DNA of 64,000 bases, from positions 1 to 64,000 of the forward strand of contig NZ_LBAW01000022.1 in NCBI RefSeq assembly GCF_001648595.1, read 5' to 3'. This document shows positions 8,615-18,058 of the stretch, piece by piece. Each line of letters begins with the position of its first letter. Positions within the stretch are counted from its first letter, which is position 1. The DNA is from Legionella bozemanae (GTDB lineage Bacteria > Pseudomonadota > Gammaproteobacteria > Legionellales > Legionellaceae). The notes under the pieces are model-generated. The model ran no database searches, was not told the DNA's origin, and worked only from the letters and a program-made list of their open reading frames with translations. A program made the translations under genes and the position numbers.

Positions 8615-8803
8615 ATGTTTCAGTGGCTTTTAAGATTGCTTTTTGTGATATCAGGATCCATTGCAAGTTGGTTTGTGGGACGAGAAGAGCTGAAGTTCCC
8701 AGTCGTGCAAATGGTAATTGCAGTTATTTTGTTTACCCTTATTATAAGTGTAATTGCTTTTTGGCCTGAGATAAAAAGTTGGTATAAGCGAATTCGTAAA
8801 TGA
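8615..8803 (+). CDS. small two-helix membrane protein
   Basis: 62 residues with two hydrophobic stretches (about 4-21 and 29-49) joined by a short charged loop, and a basic C-terminal tail (K-S-W-Y-K-R-I-R-K). A GGAG ribosome site lies upstream of the ATG. No family was recognised; it looks like a genuine small inner-membrane protein because the start, helices and tail are coherent and a hairpin follows. Confidence 0.55.
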   Translation: MFQWLLRLLFVISGSIASWFVGREELKFPVVQMVIAVILFTLIISVIAFWPEIKSWYKRIRK

Positions 8804-8819
8804 TTCAACCTGGGAGTTG

Positions 8820-8844
8820 AGTTGGTCACAATAAATGACCAACT
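8820..8844 (+). terminator. hairpin after the small membrane protein
   Basis: AGTTGGTCA pairs with TGACCAACT around a 7-base loop just after the stop codon. The downstream tail is only weakly T-rich. Confidence 0.5.
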
Positions 8845-8972
8845 TCTAGACGTGATTTAGCTTAACTCTATGGAGATAATTGTTTCTGTTGCTCCAACTC
8901 CTCAGCTAATTTTATGCTATTAGCCATTCTAATGAAAATTGTTATAAATTACGGAAAAAACAGGAGAAGCAA

Positions 8973-9344
8973 ATGAAACAACATTCACAGGGATTTTTGG
9001 CACTGGTAACAGAAGCCAAAAAACGTATTAAAGAAATATCCCCCAAAAAATTAAAAGAAAAAATTGACCGTCATGAACCCATGCAACTAGTTGATGTACG
9101 CGAGCTTAATGAATGGGAAACAGGTTCTATCTCAACGGCAATCCACTTAAGCAAGGGGGTTATTGAGCGGGATATTGAAAAGAAAATTCCTGATTTAAAT
9201 ACTCAAGTGATTGTATATTGCAGTGGTGGCTTTCGGAGTGCTCTTGCTGCAGACAACTTGCAAAAAATGGGTTATGCCAATGTTTCCTCATTGGAAACCG
9301 GTTTACAAGGTTGGCTTGATGAAGGATATCCTTTACAAAAATAA
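8973..9344 (+). CDS. rhodanese-like sulfurtransferase
   Basis: 123 residues, a single rhodanese domain. The active-site loop Y-C-S-G-G-F-R-S carries the persulfide-forming Cys83, preceded by the typical V-D-V-R-E segment near residues 40-44 and followed by the G-L-Q-G-W-L-D-E-G-Y-P signature. It is a cytosolic sulfur carrier or thiosulfate/persulfide sulfurtransferase; the acceptor is unknown. AGGAG is well placed before the ATG. A weak terminator-like hairpin follows. Confidence 0.9.
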   Translation: MKQHSQGFLALVTEAKKRIKEISPKKLKEKIDRHEPMQLVDVRELNEWETGSISTAIHLSKGVIERDIEKKIPDLNTQVIVYCSGGFRSALAADNLQKMGYANVSSLETGLQGWLDEGYPLQK

Positions 9345-9389
9345 GCGAGTTTTAGATATTTTGATTCAGTATCAAAGCGAGCAAATCCC

Positions 9390-9416
9390 CCCTTTCTCAC
9401 GAGAGGGATACTTTTT
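9390..9416 (+). terminator. terminator-like hairpin after the rhodanese gene
   Basis: CCCTTTCTC and GAGAGGG form a short imperfect stem, followed after four bases by TTTTT, between two convergent genes. Confidence 0.45.
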
Positions 9417-9434
9417 CTTGTGAAAAGTTATCCT

Positions 9435-11333
9435 CTAATCAGCAATATGCTTAAAATCGATGGTATAAGTATTATTCCAATGCCAATTATTTCTCTGACT
9501 TGTGGCAATAACCATCGATTTTACTTTTTTTGCATTTAATTCATTATTTTTCTTATAAAGTAATGAGAACTCAAGAGTATCTTCAATTAGGGGCGAAAGC
9601 AGAAAAGTTGATTTTGCCATGTTTGCAACAAGACGATATTGCTTTGTGGCGCCATTGTTTAACTTCAAAGTGATTTGCAATTGTTGGGGTTTAAAAAGAA
9701 TGGTTGCCAAAGTGCCTAATACCGTTGGTTTTAATTCAATTTTAGCAAACAGCAGTTGTTTTTCAGGTATATCAACTTGTTCTCCGAGAACATGGGACTC
9801 TCTTTTTGATAAAGTAAGGTTTGTCTGACGGGGATTCTCTTTTTTATGAAGAAACAAAAAATCATTGGTTGAATGATCAGGCTGATAATTAGTGAGTAGC
9901 AAGGGCCAGCTTGCGCCATCTTCCAGTGAGGGTATTCGTTGATCAATGGGTTCAATCTTAAAAATGATGTTATCGGGCCTATGTTTTCCTTGCAGATGCT
10001 TTTTATTGTCTTCAGCTAAGTCTTGATTGAAAACTGAGTAGCTCTGGAAAATTGGGCGTGGTGACCAAATATTTTGCGAGGAGATTAAGTAAGTTTGATC
10101 GTATGAGTAAATATCCGTAGTTCCCTGTAAAATAGGGAAGCCAGCTTGCTCGCGTAAGAAGTTCATCGTAAAAGTAAAGTTTTTTTCAAGCCAGGAAGGG
10201 TCTTGTATTCTGCTTTTTAAACCATGCGATGCAGTAGAATAAGTAGAAATGAAATTATCGTAAATTGATATATGGGTATACTGACTATTAATATAATACC
10301 AGCTGCTTAATGATACAAAAATAAGTAAATAACTGACCCATGAATTAAAAATAAAAAGTAAAAACAGGGCTGCAAGCAAAATAGAAGTTCCTGGTATAAA
10401 TGCATGACCCGCATGACGCGTAAAACCTGTTTTAAAAGAAACAAATAAAAAAACAAAATACACGCTCAGTAAGAATATTTTTTTACCAGGAGGTATTTGT
10501 TTTTGCCATGAAATGGCTAAGAAAATTAATAAACAAGTAAGTAAATAAAAAAAGACCTCTTTCATATTGCCATCAGAAGACATTGCCTCAGTAAATCCTG
10601 ACGCTATAAAGAGGGAGCTGGTGAGGTACTGAGGTAAAGAAGATAAAGGTTGTCCTACTGTAAGCCAAAATATAATGATTGATACTGATGGGGCGGCCAG
10701 GCAAATCAAGGCCAGCTCTTTTTTATTGTAGGCAAGAAAAAAAATAAAACAAACGATAAGCATTAGAAGGCAAATAATAAGCATTGAGCCCTTGATTAAT
10801 GCCATTAAACCAAATGGAGCAAATAGAAAAAAAGTAAATACCAGAAGATGATGACTTTTAATTTTGTTCTTTAAAAAGAGGATCTTAAAGCTGAGCAATC
10901 CTGCAAGTAAGGGATAAGAAAAAAATAGAGAGTCTCGGGCATACATCATACCTAAAAATGGCACACAATAAATTAGAGTCCAGTACCATCGACTTGGTTT
11001 TATTAAAAAAAGAAAGTAAATCCAATAGGATAGAGCCAAATAAAGACATCCAGTAATCATCAAAAGATCAGTTGCTGGGTGATAAGTTTTTGTATAAAGA
11101 GATGCATAGGGCCCCAGAGTAAATATTATCTCTTTACCAAAAGCTAACCCTTGAGCAACTGCTTGATTTAAACCTAGTGCCCATGAAGGATCAATCCCTG
11201 GGGCTGGCATTTTGGGTGAGAGAGGAACAAAAGCACATATAATCATGAGCAACAGGATTAGCTTGCTCAGAACATCAAAGAGTTTATTTGCTTTTTCAAT
11301 GAGTATTCCTTGTGTATTTCTTAATGTAGACAT
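9435..11333 (-). CDS. large polytopic membrane protein of unknown function
   Basis: About 632 residues. The first ~360 contain roughly ten or more hydrophobic helices with very few charges; the remaining ~270 form a soluble, beta-rich domain, presumably periplasmic. The layout recalls GT-C-type glycosyltransferases or O-antigen-type membrane enzymes, but no catalytic motif was recognised. The ATG at 11333 is chosen because GGA lies 7 bases upstream; a TTG four codons earlier is possible. It is monocistronic, downstream of the copper oxidase on the same strand. Function is not assigned. Confidence 0.7.
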   Translation of the reverse strand: MSTLRNTQGILIEKANKLFDVLSKLILLLMIICAFVPLSPKMPAPGIDPSWALGLNQAVAQGLAFGKEIIFTLGPYASLYTKTYHPATDLLMITGCLYLALSYWIYFLFLIKPSRWYWTLIYCVPFLGMMYARDSLFFSYPLLAGLLSFKILFLKNKIKSHHLLVFTFFLFAPFGLMALIKGSMLIICLLMLIVCFIFFLAYNKKELALICLAAPSVSIIIFWLTVGQPLSSLPQYLTSSLFIASGFTEAMSSDGNMKEVFFYLLTCLLIFLAISWQKQIPPGKKIFLLSVYFVFLFVSFKTGFTRHAGHAFIPGTSILLAALFLLFIFNSWVSYLLIFVSLSSWYYINSQYTHISIYDNFISTYSTASHGLKSRIQDPSWLEKNFTFTMNFLREQAGFPILQGTTDIYSYDQTYLISSQNIWSPRPIFQSYSVFNQDLAEDNKKHLQGKHRPDNIIFKIEPIDQRIPSLEDGASWPLLLTNYQPDHSTNDFLFLHKKENPRQTNLTLSKRESHVLGEQVDIPEKQLLFAKIELKPTVLGTLATILFKPQQLQITLKLNNGATKQYRLVANMAKSTFLLSPLIEDTLEFSLLYKKNNELNAKKVKSMVIATSQRNNWHWNNTYTIDFKHIAD

Positions 11334-11402
11334 CCATAGTTCCAATTTTTTAAACGTAGTGTAGCCTGCTGGGTGATATTATGGAACAACCCCTCCCATA
11401 TT

Positions 11403-13949
11403 TTAAAAGAGGAAAGAGGCCCCTAAAGAAACTGTATTGGAGATATCAGGGGTAGTACTTGTGTCTTCAAAGGTTTTAAACGTACCATAATCATGTTCGT
11501 TTTCATATTCAACAAATAAATTGATGCCGGGCATAAGACGATAATAGGGCCTTACAGTATAACGCATTTGATTCAATCCACTGCCAATTTGAGCGTTGAC
11601 TACCGTTTTGGTTGCTAAAATGCTGCGTATACCTGTTCTGATCAAGAAATTATTGGTAATTTGGGTATCTCGCGATAGTTCAATATCAAATTTGGCACTC
11701 CCACCATAAAAATAAGTTCTTATATCCGTGTCAATAAAAAATGGCATTAACCCTTCCAGGCCAATACCTGCTTGCCAATAAGGTCTGGTGGCGGGTTGAT
11801 TAAAATAGTTCACGCCTCCTTTAACCGCCCAAAATTGACTGATTAAATGCCAGTAAAATATATCAATATCAGCGTTTTCAGCAGTGTTCTTATAAATTTC
11901 AGCGTCATTGATAAATAATTCCAGTTTATTGTAGTCAGGGCCATACATACCCTTGTAAGTAAGTTGTTGCGCATTATGCAGAGGATTGGCACTTACATCC
12001 AAAAGAGTAGCAAACCAAAAGCCTCCACCATGAGCCATAGGATGTTTCACTAAATGCAAGTTAATCGGTCTGATTGCTTCATCGACCCGAATAATGGGGC
12101 GATTATAATAATCAGTATTTTTCTCAATGTCTTCTGGCTTGGCTTTATGTTCAGCGATTTCAATTAGGGTTGTATATTGAAAGACTCGGTTCATTCCGGT
12201 CATCATATGATAAAGCATATGGCAATGGAAAAACCATTGGCCACTTGCATCAGTATCTACATCAGCAGTTAGGGTACCCCCCGGTGGAACATCAAGCGTA
12301 TGTTTCAAAGGATCAAAGGCATTCTTTCCTGTACGTAGAATAAACCAATGGCCATGAATATGCATTGGATGATGCATCATGGACGTATTCGTAAATACAA
12401 AACGATAACGTTTGCCCGGTTTTAAGGGTATAGGCTTAGCCTTATATCCAGGAACTCCGTTAATAAACCAAATAAATTGCCCCATGTAGCCAAATAATTC
12501 CAAATTAATTACTCCCTCTATAGGTTTATTGGGATCATTGGTTGGAACTGCAGCAGTTAAATCGCGATACTTAGTTTCCAGTGAGGTCATGTAGGATGAA
12601 TCAGAAGGGGATATCGTATCTTTAAATCGGGTCGGCTCTGTAGGCATGTTATGGTTCATTTTCATGCTCATGGAATGATTCATAGGCATGGTATGGTCCA
12701 TTTTTATATTCACGGAGTGATTCATAGGCATGCTATGGTCCATTTTCATGTTCATGGGGTGCTTTTGCTTCATTGGTGACTTTGATGCGTTTGGTTTTTG
12801 CTGATTTATGGGTAAGGTGCCACGATATATGCCTCCCATCATAATATTCATCATTTCTCGAGTGACAGGAATGGGCTCAGGAAAAGGTTTTACTTGGCTA
12901 TAATTAACGATTTGATCTGGTGCTGTTTTTAAAGCACCATATACAGTTCCCACTGTATCTTTTGAACCTGTATAAATAATATAAGGTTCATTTTTTTCTA
13001 TTTTTACTAAAACATCATAAGTCTCGGCGGGTGAAATGGTTAATTCTTTAAGAAGATAGGGTTTTACATCGTTTCCATCAGCTTGTACGACCTTCATTTT
13101 CGAGCCAGGTATTTTGACCCGAAAAATCGTACTACTGCCTGCATCAATAAACCGTAGACGTACAATATCGCCAACGTTCACTGGTGCGGTCCAAGGATCC
13201 GCGTTAGGATGGCCATTCATTAAAAATGCATCGAAAGCGACATCACTTATATCATAAATGCTCATGCGCATTTGTTGCATGCTTTTATAATCACCAAGAA
13301 GACTTTGTCGTTCTTCTTTAGATGCATTTTGATAATCATGAATAAATTTTACTAGTGAGGGTTGTAGCGGAAAACGAGGAGCATAATAATCGCCATCTTT
13401 TTTAAGATTGGCTAAAACCTGCTCAGGCTTTGTATTAATCCAATCGGATAAGACGATCACATAATCTTTAGTATAAGCATATGGAGATGGTTTTTGGGGA
13501 TCAATCAAAAATGCTCCATACAAACCCTGTTGCTCTTCTACGCCGGCGTGGGCATGGTACCAATACGTACCGGATTGCTTTAAAGTAAATTGATAGTGAA
13601 AAACACCACCTGGAGGAATTTCAGTTTGAGATACACCTTCCACACCATCCATTTGCCAGGGAACTAACACACCATGCCAATGTATAGCCGTCCCTTTATC
13701 AAGGTGATTGTAAACATTTATAGTGACCTGATCACCTTCTTTAAAATGTAAGGTAGGTGCAGGAATTTGATTATTTACAGCAATAGCTTGAGCTGGTTTT
13801 TTAGCAAAATAGACTGTTTTATAAGCAATATCTAAATTGATGACTTTATGTGCCGCAAATACAGGACACGAGCATACAAGTGAAATGAGACATAATAGAG
13901 AAATAAAATGAAGTTTCTTAATTTGCAAATCATGAATACTTTCTATCAT
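11403..13949 (-). CDS. CopA-type multicopper oxidase fused to a CopB-like outer-membrane domain
   Basis: 848 residues in one uninterrupted frame. After a Sec-type signal peptide (about residues 1-33; no twin-arginine motif) come three cupredoxin domains with all copper motifs: H-W-H-G, W-Y-H-A-H, H-P-M-H-I-H-G-H and H-C-H-M-L-Y-H. A Met/His-rich insert (M-D-H-S-M-P-M-N-H type) near residues 400-440 is typical of CopA/PcoA. From about residue 636 to the end the sequence matches CopB/PcoB, starting near H-G-G-G-F-W and closing with strands ending in F-L-F, the C-terminal aromatic of outer-membrane barrels. CopA oxidises Cu(I) and protects the periplasm; CopB is normally a separate gene. The fusion is visible; how it is localised is inference. 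Confidence 0.85.
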   Translation of the reverse strand: MIESIHDLQIKKLHFISLLCLISLVCSCPVFAAHKVINLDIAYKTVYFAKKPAQAIAVNNQIPAPTLHFKEGDQVTINVYNHLDKGTAIHWHGVLVPWQMDGVEGVSQTEIPPGGVFHYQFTLKQSGTYWYHAHAGVEEQQGLYGAFLIDPQKPSPYAYTKDYVIVLSDWINTKPEQVLANLKKDGDYYAPRFPLQPSLVKFIHDYQNASKEERQSLLGDYKSMQQMRMSIYDISDVAFDAFLMNGHPNADPWTAPVNVGDIVRLRFIDAGSSTIFRVKIPGSKMKVVQADGNDVKPYLLKELTISPAETYDVLVKIEKNEPYIIYTGSKDTVGTVYGALKTAPDQIVNYSQVKPFPEPIPVTREMMNIMMGGIYRGTLPINQQKPNASKSPMKQKHPMNMKMDHSMPMNHSVNIKMDHTMPMNHSMSMKMNHNMPTEPTRFKDTISPSDSSYMTSLETKYRDLTAAVPTNDPNKPIEGVINLELFGYMGQFIWFINGVPGYKAKPIPLKPGKRYRFVFTNTSMMHHPMHIHGHWFILRTGKNAFDPLKHTLDVPPGGTLTADVDTDASGQWFFHCHMLYHMMTGMNRVFQYTTLIEIAEHKAKPEDIEKNTDYYNRPIIRVDEAIRPINLHLVKHPMAHGGGFWFATLLDVSANPLHNAQQLTYKGMYGPDYNKLELFINDAEIYKNTAENADIDIFYWHLISQFWAVKGGVNYFNQPATRPYWQAGIGLEGLMPFFIDTDIRTYFYGGSAKFDIELSRDTQITNNFLIRTGIRSILATKTVVNAQIGSGLNQMRYTVRPYYRLMPGINLFVEYENEHDYGTFKTFEDTSTTPDISNTVSLGASFLF

Positions 13950-14215
13950 CTCGTTTTCCCTACGATCAGATTGATGCTCTCTGATCTTAAACAGTCCTAA
14001 AGTTTATAGACCTGTACAATACCATTTGCATTATAAGGAGAATAGAGGGGATGTTGAATTAATCCCAGAGACATCGAAAGTAGTTTGCAGATTTTTACAG
14101 CAATCCTTTGACCGCACTCATAATGTTCTAGCCCCGCCCTGGATTTCCTATTTTTAACTAATTTATTGCTTCTGCAATAAACAGCTCAGATAAAAAATCT
14201 ATCAAAAGAGATTGG

Positions 14216-14248
14216 CTTAATATTTCATTAATAATTTTATGTCAAAAT
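14216..14248 (+). promoter_or_regulatory. PmrA box and -10 region of the flavoprotein gene
   Basis: Tandem half-sites CTTAATATT (14216-14224) and ATTAATAAT (14227-14235) are separated by two bases, matching the known Legionella PmrA element. Seven bases later comes CAAAAT (14243-14248), a weak -10. The ATG of the flavoprotein gene lies 39 bases downstream. The preceding 13950-14215 shows no gene, only the divergent promoter region of the copper oxidase. Confidence 0.65.
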
Positions 14249-14287
14249 GATTTTATTTTGTGCAAATCGTTACCCAGGACAGTAATT

Positions 14288-16204
14288 ATGCAAAGTCATG
14301 AACAAATTAAGTCTCTTCTTTCTACTGACAAATCTATCGCTTCCAAAGATAAAATAGAACATGGCACAAAAAGTAAAAATACAGTAGGTTCTATAGAAGA
14401 GTTTCAGAGGTCTGCTAAAACCGGGGGTAAGGTATTAGTTGTCATCGGTGGAGGTACCGCTGCACTGACCTATCTCTACACCCAAGATATTGAAAAAGAG
14501 TATTCCCATGTTTTGATATTAGGTGACCGTGGTTACTGGGGTACTGCAGCGCACAGGCTAGCCCAGCCTCATCATATTTTTGCTATGCCACATGAACCAA
14601 GTTACGAATTTATTGATCCTGCTGAGCATGATCAGACAAAAAAGATCTTGCCACACCAACCTATGTCAGCCTATGTACACTCTCATGATTACCAGTCCAG
14701 ACTGATCGAATTTGAGAAAGCGACAGTAGAATCTCTGCACACTAAAGGAAAAGAGGTATTCATTGCCAGTAAAGAAAGAGTGAAAAGAATCGAGAGAACA
14801 AAAGATGATGGTCATTTAAAAATAAAAACCACCAGTGGTCACACTTTGGACGTAGACAAAGTTATCATTGCAACTGGTGCTGGTCCAGCAAGGACACTTG
14901 AGGAAAATTTACAAAAAGGTCTGAGCACACCTGATGCAAAAGCCAGAGTTTTAAACTATACCGATATCCTTACACCTGGGGTTGAAAAGTGTAAAGATAA
15001 AACTGTTCTTGTGTATGGAGGAGGTGCAACTGCTGCATGGGCAATGGAAGTTGCTGCACTTACTGCAAAACCAGTGGCTTGGGTAGGCCGCAGTGGTTTT
15101 GAATTAGCTATCGAGGCAGGCCCAAGGGTTAATGCAATTATCGTCAACAGTCGATCAGTACAACTCACTGGAGTGATCACATCTATTTCTTATCTTCCTG
15201 ATGAACAAGGCGGGGAGGGAAAACTTTTGATTGAAGTTTCCGAAAAAGAAAATGAACTACCTAAGCACAAGTTTACAGTGGATTATTTATTCAACTGTAT
15301 TGGTCAAGAACCCTACGAATTAGGCGGGCTTCCTGAAATTATAAGTGATGACCTTAGAGATGAGATCACTCCTTATTTCGATAAAAATTGTGTTACAGGT
15401 GAAAAAGGTTGTAAATTAGGATGGTCTACTGCAAAAAATGATGTATTTATTATCGGAGCAGCACAGGGTACTTATTATAATAAAAGCAAAACTACTCCAA
15501 CCGCTCCAACTGTTCCTACTGGTTCTACCGTTCCAACTGTTTCTAGCTTTTTACCTCGAAGCGGTCAAGTACCTATTACTATCGGCGGCGTTGTTTCATC
15601 TGTATGTGCATTGACAAACTATATGCCAATTTTTCAAGATCCCGTTACACGAAAAGCTACTGTATCCAGTCTTAATGTCAACGTGATGAATGCAACGCAA
15701 CTTGCAGTCTTTTTTACAGTCAGTTATCCTTCTGTTTCTGCTCAAAGGATAAATCAGGCTGTTAAAGAGCTAATCGCCGAGCGCTCGAACACAGATTTTG
15801 GCTTGTCGCCAAAACGATTTGAAGAGTTTCTCTATGAACACTTTGGAGCTCTTCCAAATCCTGAGTATTGTCAAATGATGACTCAAAAAATAAGTAAATC
15901 TAAAGCAATGGTCACAGAAATTCCAACTGATCCAAAAACAGGAAAGGTAAAAAAAGTACAAGATGATGGCTTTTCTCCTGAAACAATTAATGTGCTTAAG
16001 CGAAGCCAGTTATTTGGATTCTATAAACCTGTTTCTCAAAGTAGCTCGGTTAAGAAGGATTCATTTAACGAAGCGGTTCGACTTCTTCCAGAAGTTGACG
16101 AAAATATTCGTTTACCTGTTATTGTTAAAAAATCAGTAGAATCAACGGAGAAAAATAAAGTTGAGGAAACAACCTTGCCTCTCGTTCCAGTACAAACTTT
16201 TTAA
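14288..16204 (+). CDS. FAD/NAD(P)-binding oxidoreductase, PmrA-linked, candidate effector
   Basis: 638 residues from the ATG at 14288, with AGGA 8-9 bases upstream. An FAD-binding G-G-G-T-A-A motif lies near residues 54-59, a second Rossmann motif Y-G-G-G-A-T-A-A near 245, and F-I-I-G-A-A closes the flavin domain. It resembles pyridine-nucleotide-type flavoproteins or N-hydroxylating monooxygenases, with no clear subfamily. After the catalytic core come a Thr/Pro-rich linker (T-T-P-T-A-P-T-V-P-T) and a ~200-residue tail rich in Lys, Ser and Glu that such enzymes usually lack. There is no signal peptide. The PmrA box just upstream and the added tail make a secreted effector plausible. Confidence 0.75.
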   Translation: MQSHEQIKSLLSTDKSIASKDKIEHGTKSKNTVGSIEEFQRSAKTGGKVLVVIGGGTAALTYLYTQDIEKEYSHVLILGDRGYWGTAAHRLAQPHHIFAMPHEPSYEFIDPAEHDQTKKILPHQPMSAYVHSHDYQSRLIEFEKATVESLHTKGKEVFIASKERVKRIERTKDDGHLKIKTTSGHTLDVDKVIIATGAGPARTLEENLQKGLSTPDAKARVLNYTDILTPGVEKCKDKTVLVYGGGATAAWAMEVAALTAKPVAWVGRSGFELAIEAGPRVNAIIVNSRSVQLTGVITSISYLPDEQGGEGKLLIEVSEKENELPKHKFTVDYLFNCIGQEPYELGGLPEIISDDLRDEITPYFDKNCVTGEKGCKLGWSTAKNDVFIIGAAQGTYYNKSKTTPTAPTVPTGSTVPTVSSFLPRSGQVPITIGGVVSSVCALTNYMPIFQDPVTRKATVSSLNVNVMNATQLAVFFTVSYPSVSAQRINQAVKELIAERSNTDFGLSPKRFEEFLYEHFGALPNPEYCQMMTQKISKSKAMVTEIPTDPKTGKVKKVQDDGFSPETINVLKRSQLFGFYKPVSQSSSVKKDSFNEAVRLLPEVDENIRLPVIVKKSVESTEKNKVEETTLPLVPVQTF

Positions 16205-16229
16205 TCGAATGTTGCGCCCAATTGAATTA

Positions 16230-16292
16230 AGAGATATTTATTTAACAAAGTTAAAATTACAAACAATGTGGAAATAAATATCTCTTTTTTTT
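16230..16292 (+). terminator. strong intrinsic terminator after the flavoprotein gene
   Basis: A perfect 14-bp stem AGAGATATTTATTT / AAATAAATATCTCT with a 28-base loop is followed by eight T residues. It separates the flavoprotein gene from the next gene on the same strand. Confidence 0.85.
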
Positions 16293-16326
16293 ATAATCAA
16301 TGGCGTTCAAATAAAAAGGTATGTTT

Positions 16327-17238
16327 ATGAAACATATACCGTTCACTGAATTTGTAAAATTAAATCAAGAAGAGCTTATGACGCTCTATCCTGTGCTGGT
16401 ATTAATTGAGCAACAACAGCAAAGCAAGGCTGCTACTGAGGCATATACAGCAGTTCTAGTAAACTTAATTAAAAACATTGACTTGGGTGTATTAATCAGA
16501 GCGACTTTTACTTATCCAAAGCTCGATGCCTTTTGCAAACTTCCGGTTTTAATCCCTTTTTGGAATGAACGATGGCGCTTAAGTGGCCGTGGCCATAACC
16601 CCGATAAAAAAGATGATGCGCCAGCGAGCGCGCATGAGTATAAACCACAAGTAACATTACATACTTTTGAATTGCTTAAAGGAATTTATATTTATGCTCA
16701 ATATAAATTTAATAATGCATCCGAGGAACCACTTTATAGGTCCTATGCTCCGGCTTATTTAAAATGTGCGGCACAACTTGGTTATTTTCCTGCACTCAAT
16801 GCGTTGTATCTAGATGCTTTTCAGTCGAATAAATTGAATCAGGCTTTGATTTATGCAACACAACTTGCAGAATTATACTGGACTCCAGGTTACTTGCTTC
16901 TCTGTCTCATCCATTATCAAGCGGAGAACTATCAAGAGGCTTTACTGAATTTACTCGTCGCAGAAAAGCTAATGCCGTTCTCTGGGGCCATGATTAATAA
17001 TGCCTATCAAGGTGATTCTGTCGAATCCATTTTAAGGGATGCTGGATTGAAGGATTTAACTGCAGCCAAGCACTTTTTGGCCGAGCTTAGCCATTTACCC
17101 ATAAGTTATGTTACCTCTTCCCTCTACAAACAAGCAAAAGAAATAGCAGATAAGATTCTACAAAAATTCGATGCTGAAGAAGAAGTATTGAACGATGCTG
17201 ATCAACATACAGCTTCTACAATTACGTTGCAATATTAA
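16327..17238 (+). CDS. orphan helical-repeat protein, possibly Legionella-specific (DUF5630-like)
   Basis: About 303 residues. The ATG at 16327 has AAGG at suitable spacing; an ATG two codons earlier is also open. The middle (about 120-240) has alternating helices with A-x-L-G-Y and A-x-x-Y-W-T-P-G-Y-L patterns like TPR/Sel1 repeats. No signal peptide or membrane segment. It reminds me of a Legionella-restricted domain family (DUF5630), but I cannot confirm that. The stop is 12 bases before the start of a WYL regulator, so the two are likely co-transcribed. Confidence 0.6.
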   Translation: MKHIPFTEFVKLNQEELMTLYPVLVLIEQQQQSKAATEAYTAVLVNLIKNIDLGVLIRATFTYPKLDAFCKLPVLIPFWNERWRLSGRGHNPDKKDDAPASAHEYKPQVTLHTFELLKGIYIYAQYKFNNASEEPLYRSYAPAYLKCAAQLGYFPALNALYLDAFQSNKLNQALIYATQLAELYWTPGYLLLCLIHYQAENYQEALLNLLVAEKLMPFSGAMINNAYQGDSVESILRDAGLKDLTAAKHFLAELSHLPISYVTSSLYKQAKEIADKILQKFDAEEEVLNDADQHTASTITLQY

Positions 17239-17250
17239 AGGTTGTTGACA

Positions 17251-17943
17251 ATGTCGCGAACTGAACGATTATTGGACTTAATTCAGCTCTTAAGACGTCA
17301 TCGTTTTCCAGTAAGCGGAGTATCACTTGCACAAGAGTTAGGAATTAGTCTTCGGACTTTGTATCGAGATATTTCTATGCTAAAAGGACAAGGAGCTCCA
17401 ATTGAGGGAGAAGCGGGTATGGGGTATGTGTTACGTCCAGGATTTACTCTCCCTCCGCTCATGTTTACTGTTGATGAAATCGAAGCTATAGTTCTTGGTT
17501 CCCGTTGGGTCGCAGATCGAACGGATACACAACTCAAGGTTGCAGCACAAAATGCCTTGGCCAAAATCGCAGCTGTGCTTCCAAATGAATTACGTGAACA
17601 ATTAGAAATCTTTGGGCTTCTCATTGCTCCTGGACATATCGCTACAAGCAAGGATTCAGATTTAATTTTGATTAGAAAAGCAGTACGATTGGAGAAAAAA
17701 CTTCAATTGACCTATCAAGATGTAAATGAAAATTCTTCACAACGAATGATTTGGCCCTTGGCGCTGGGATTTTTTGACCAAGTTCGTATTCTTATTGCGT
17801 GGTGCGAGCTAAGGCAAGATTTTCGACACTTTCGCACTGATCGCATTATTGAATTAAATCTCACAGAAACGAATTATCCTGAGCGTCGTCAGGCCCTTTT
17901 AAAAAAATGGAAAGCGCTGATAACGATGAGCAAGTCCCATTAA
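17251..17943 (+). CDS. YafY-type HTH/WYL transcriptional regulator
   Basis: 231 residues. The N-terminal HTH_11 winged helix contains S-L-R-T-L-Y-R-D-I, and a WYL-type ligand-binding domain follows from about residue 135, with W-P-L-A-L-G-F and W-C-E-L-R-Q-D-F-R-H-F segments, typical of YafY/DeoR-like regulators. WYL domains sense nucleotides or other small ligands and control stress or metabolic genes. ATG 17251 is used, preceded by AAAGG; TTG codons three residues upstream are less likely. It probably belongs to an operon with the orphan gene before it. Target genes are unknown. Confidence 0.85.
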   Translation: MSRTERLLDLIQLLRRHRFPVSGVSLAQELGISLRTLYRDISMLKGQGAPIEGEAGMGYVLRPGFTLPPLMFTVDEIEAIVLGSRWVADRTDTQLKVAAQNALAKIAAVLPNELREQLEIFGLLIAPGHIATSKDSDLILIRKAVRLEKKLQLTYQDVNENSSQRMIWPLALGFFDQVRILIAWCELRQDFRHFRTDRIIELNLTETNYPERRQALLKKWKALITMSKSH

Positions 17944-17958
17944 GTGGATCGTCTGTTT

Positions 17959-18047
17959 GTAGCCTGGGTGCAGCGCAGCGGAACCCGGAATCGAGAAGTT
18001 TATCAAGCCAAGCACTCCCGGGTTCCGCTGCGCTGCACCCAGGCTAC
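17959..18047. repeat. large perfect inverted repeat (REP/REPIN-like) between convergent genes
   Basis: A 30-base arm (17959-17988) is repeated exactly as its reverse complement at 18018-18047, separated by 29 bases. The arms carry GTAGCCTGGGTGC and the complementary GCACCCAGGCTAC. This is the layout of dispersed palindromic units in gammaproteobacteria. It fills the whole gap between the WYL regulator and the aldo-keto reductase and may also act as a bidirectional terminator. Confidence 0.8.
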
Positions 18048-18058
18048 ATTATATATTC

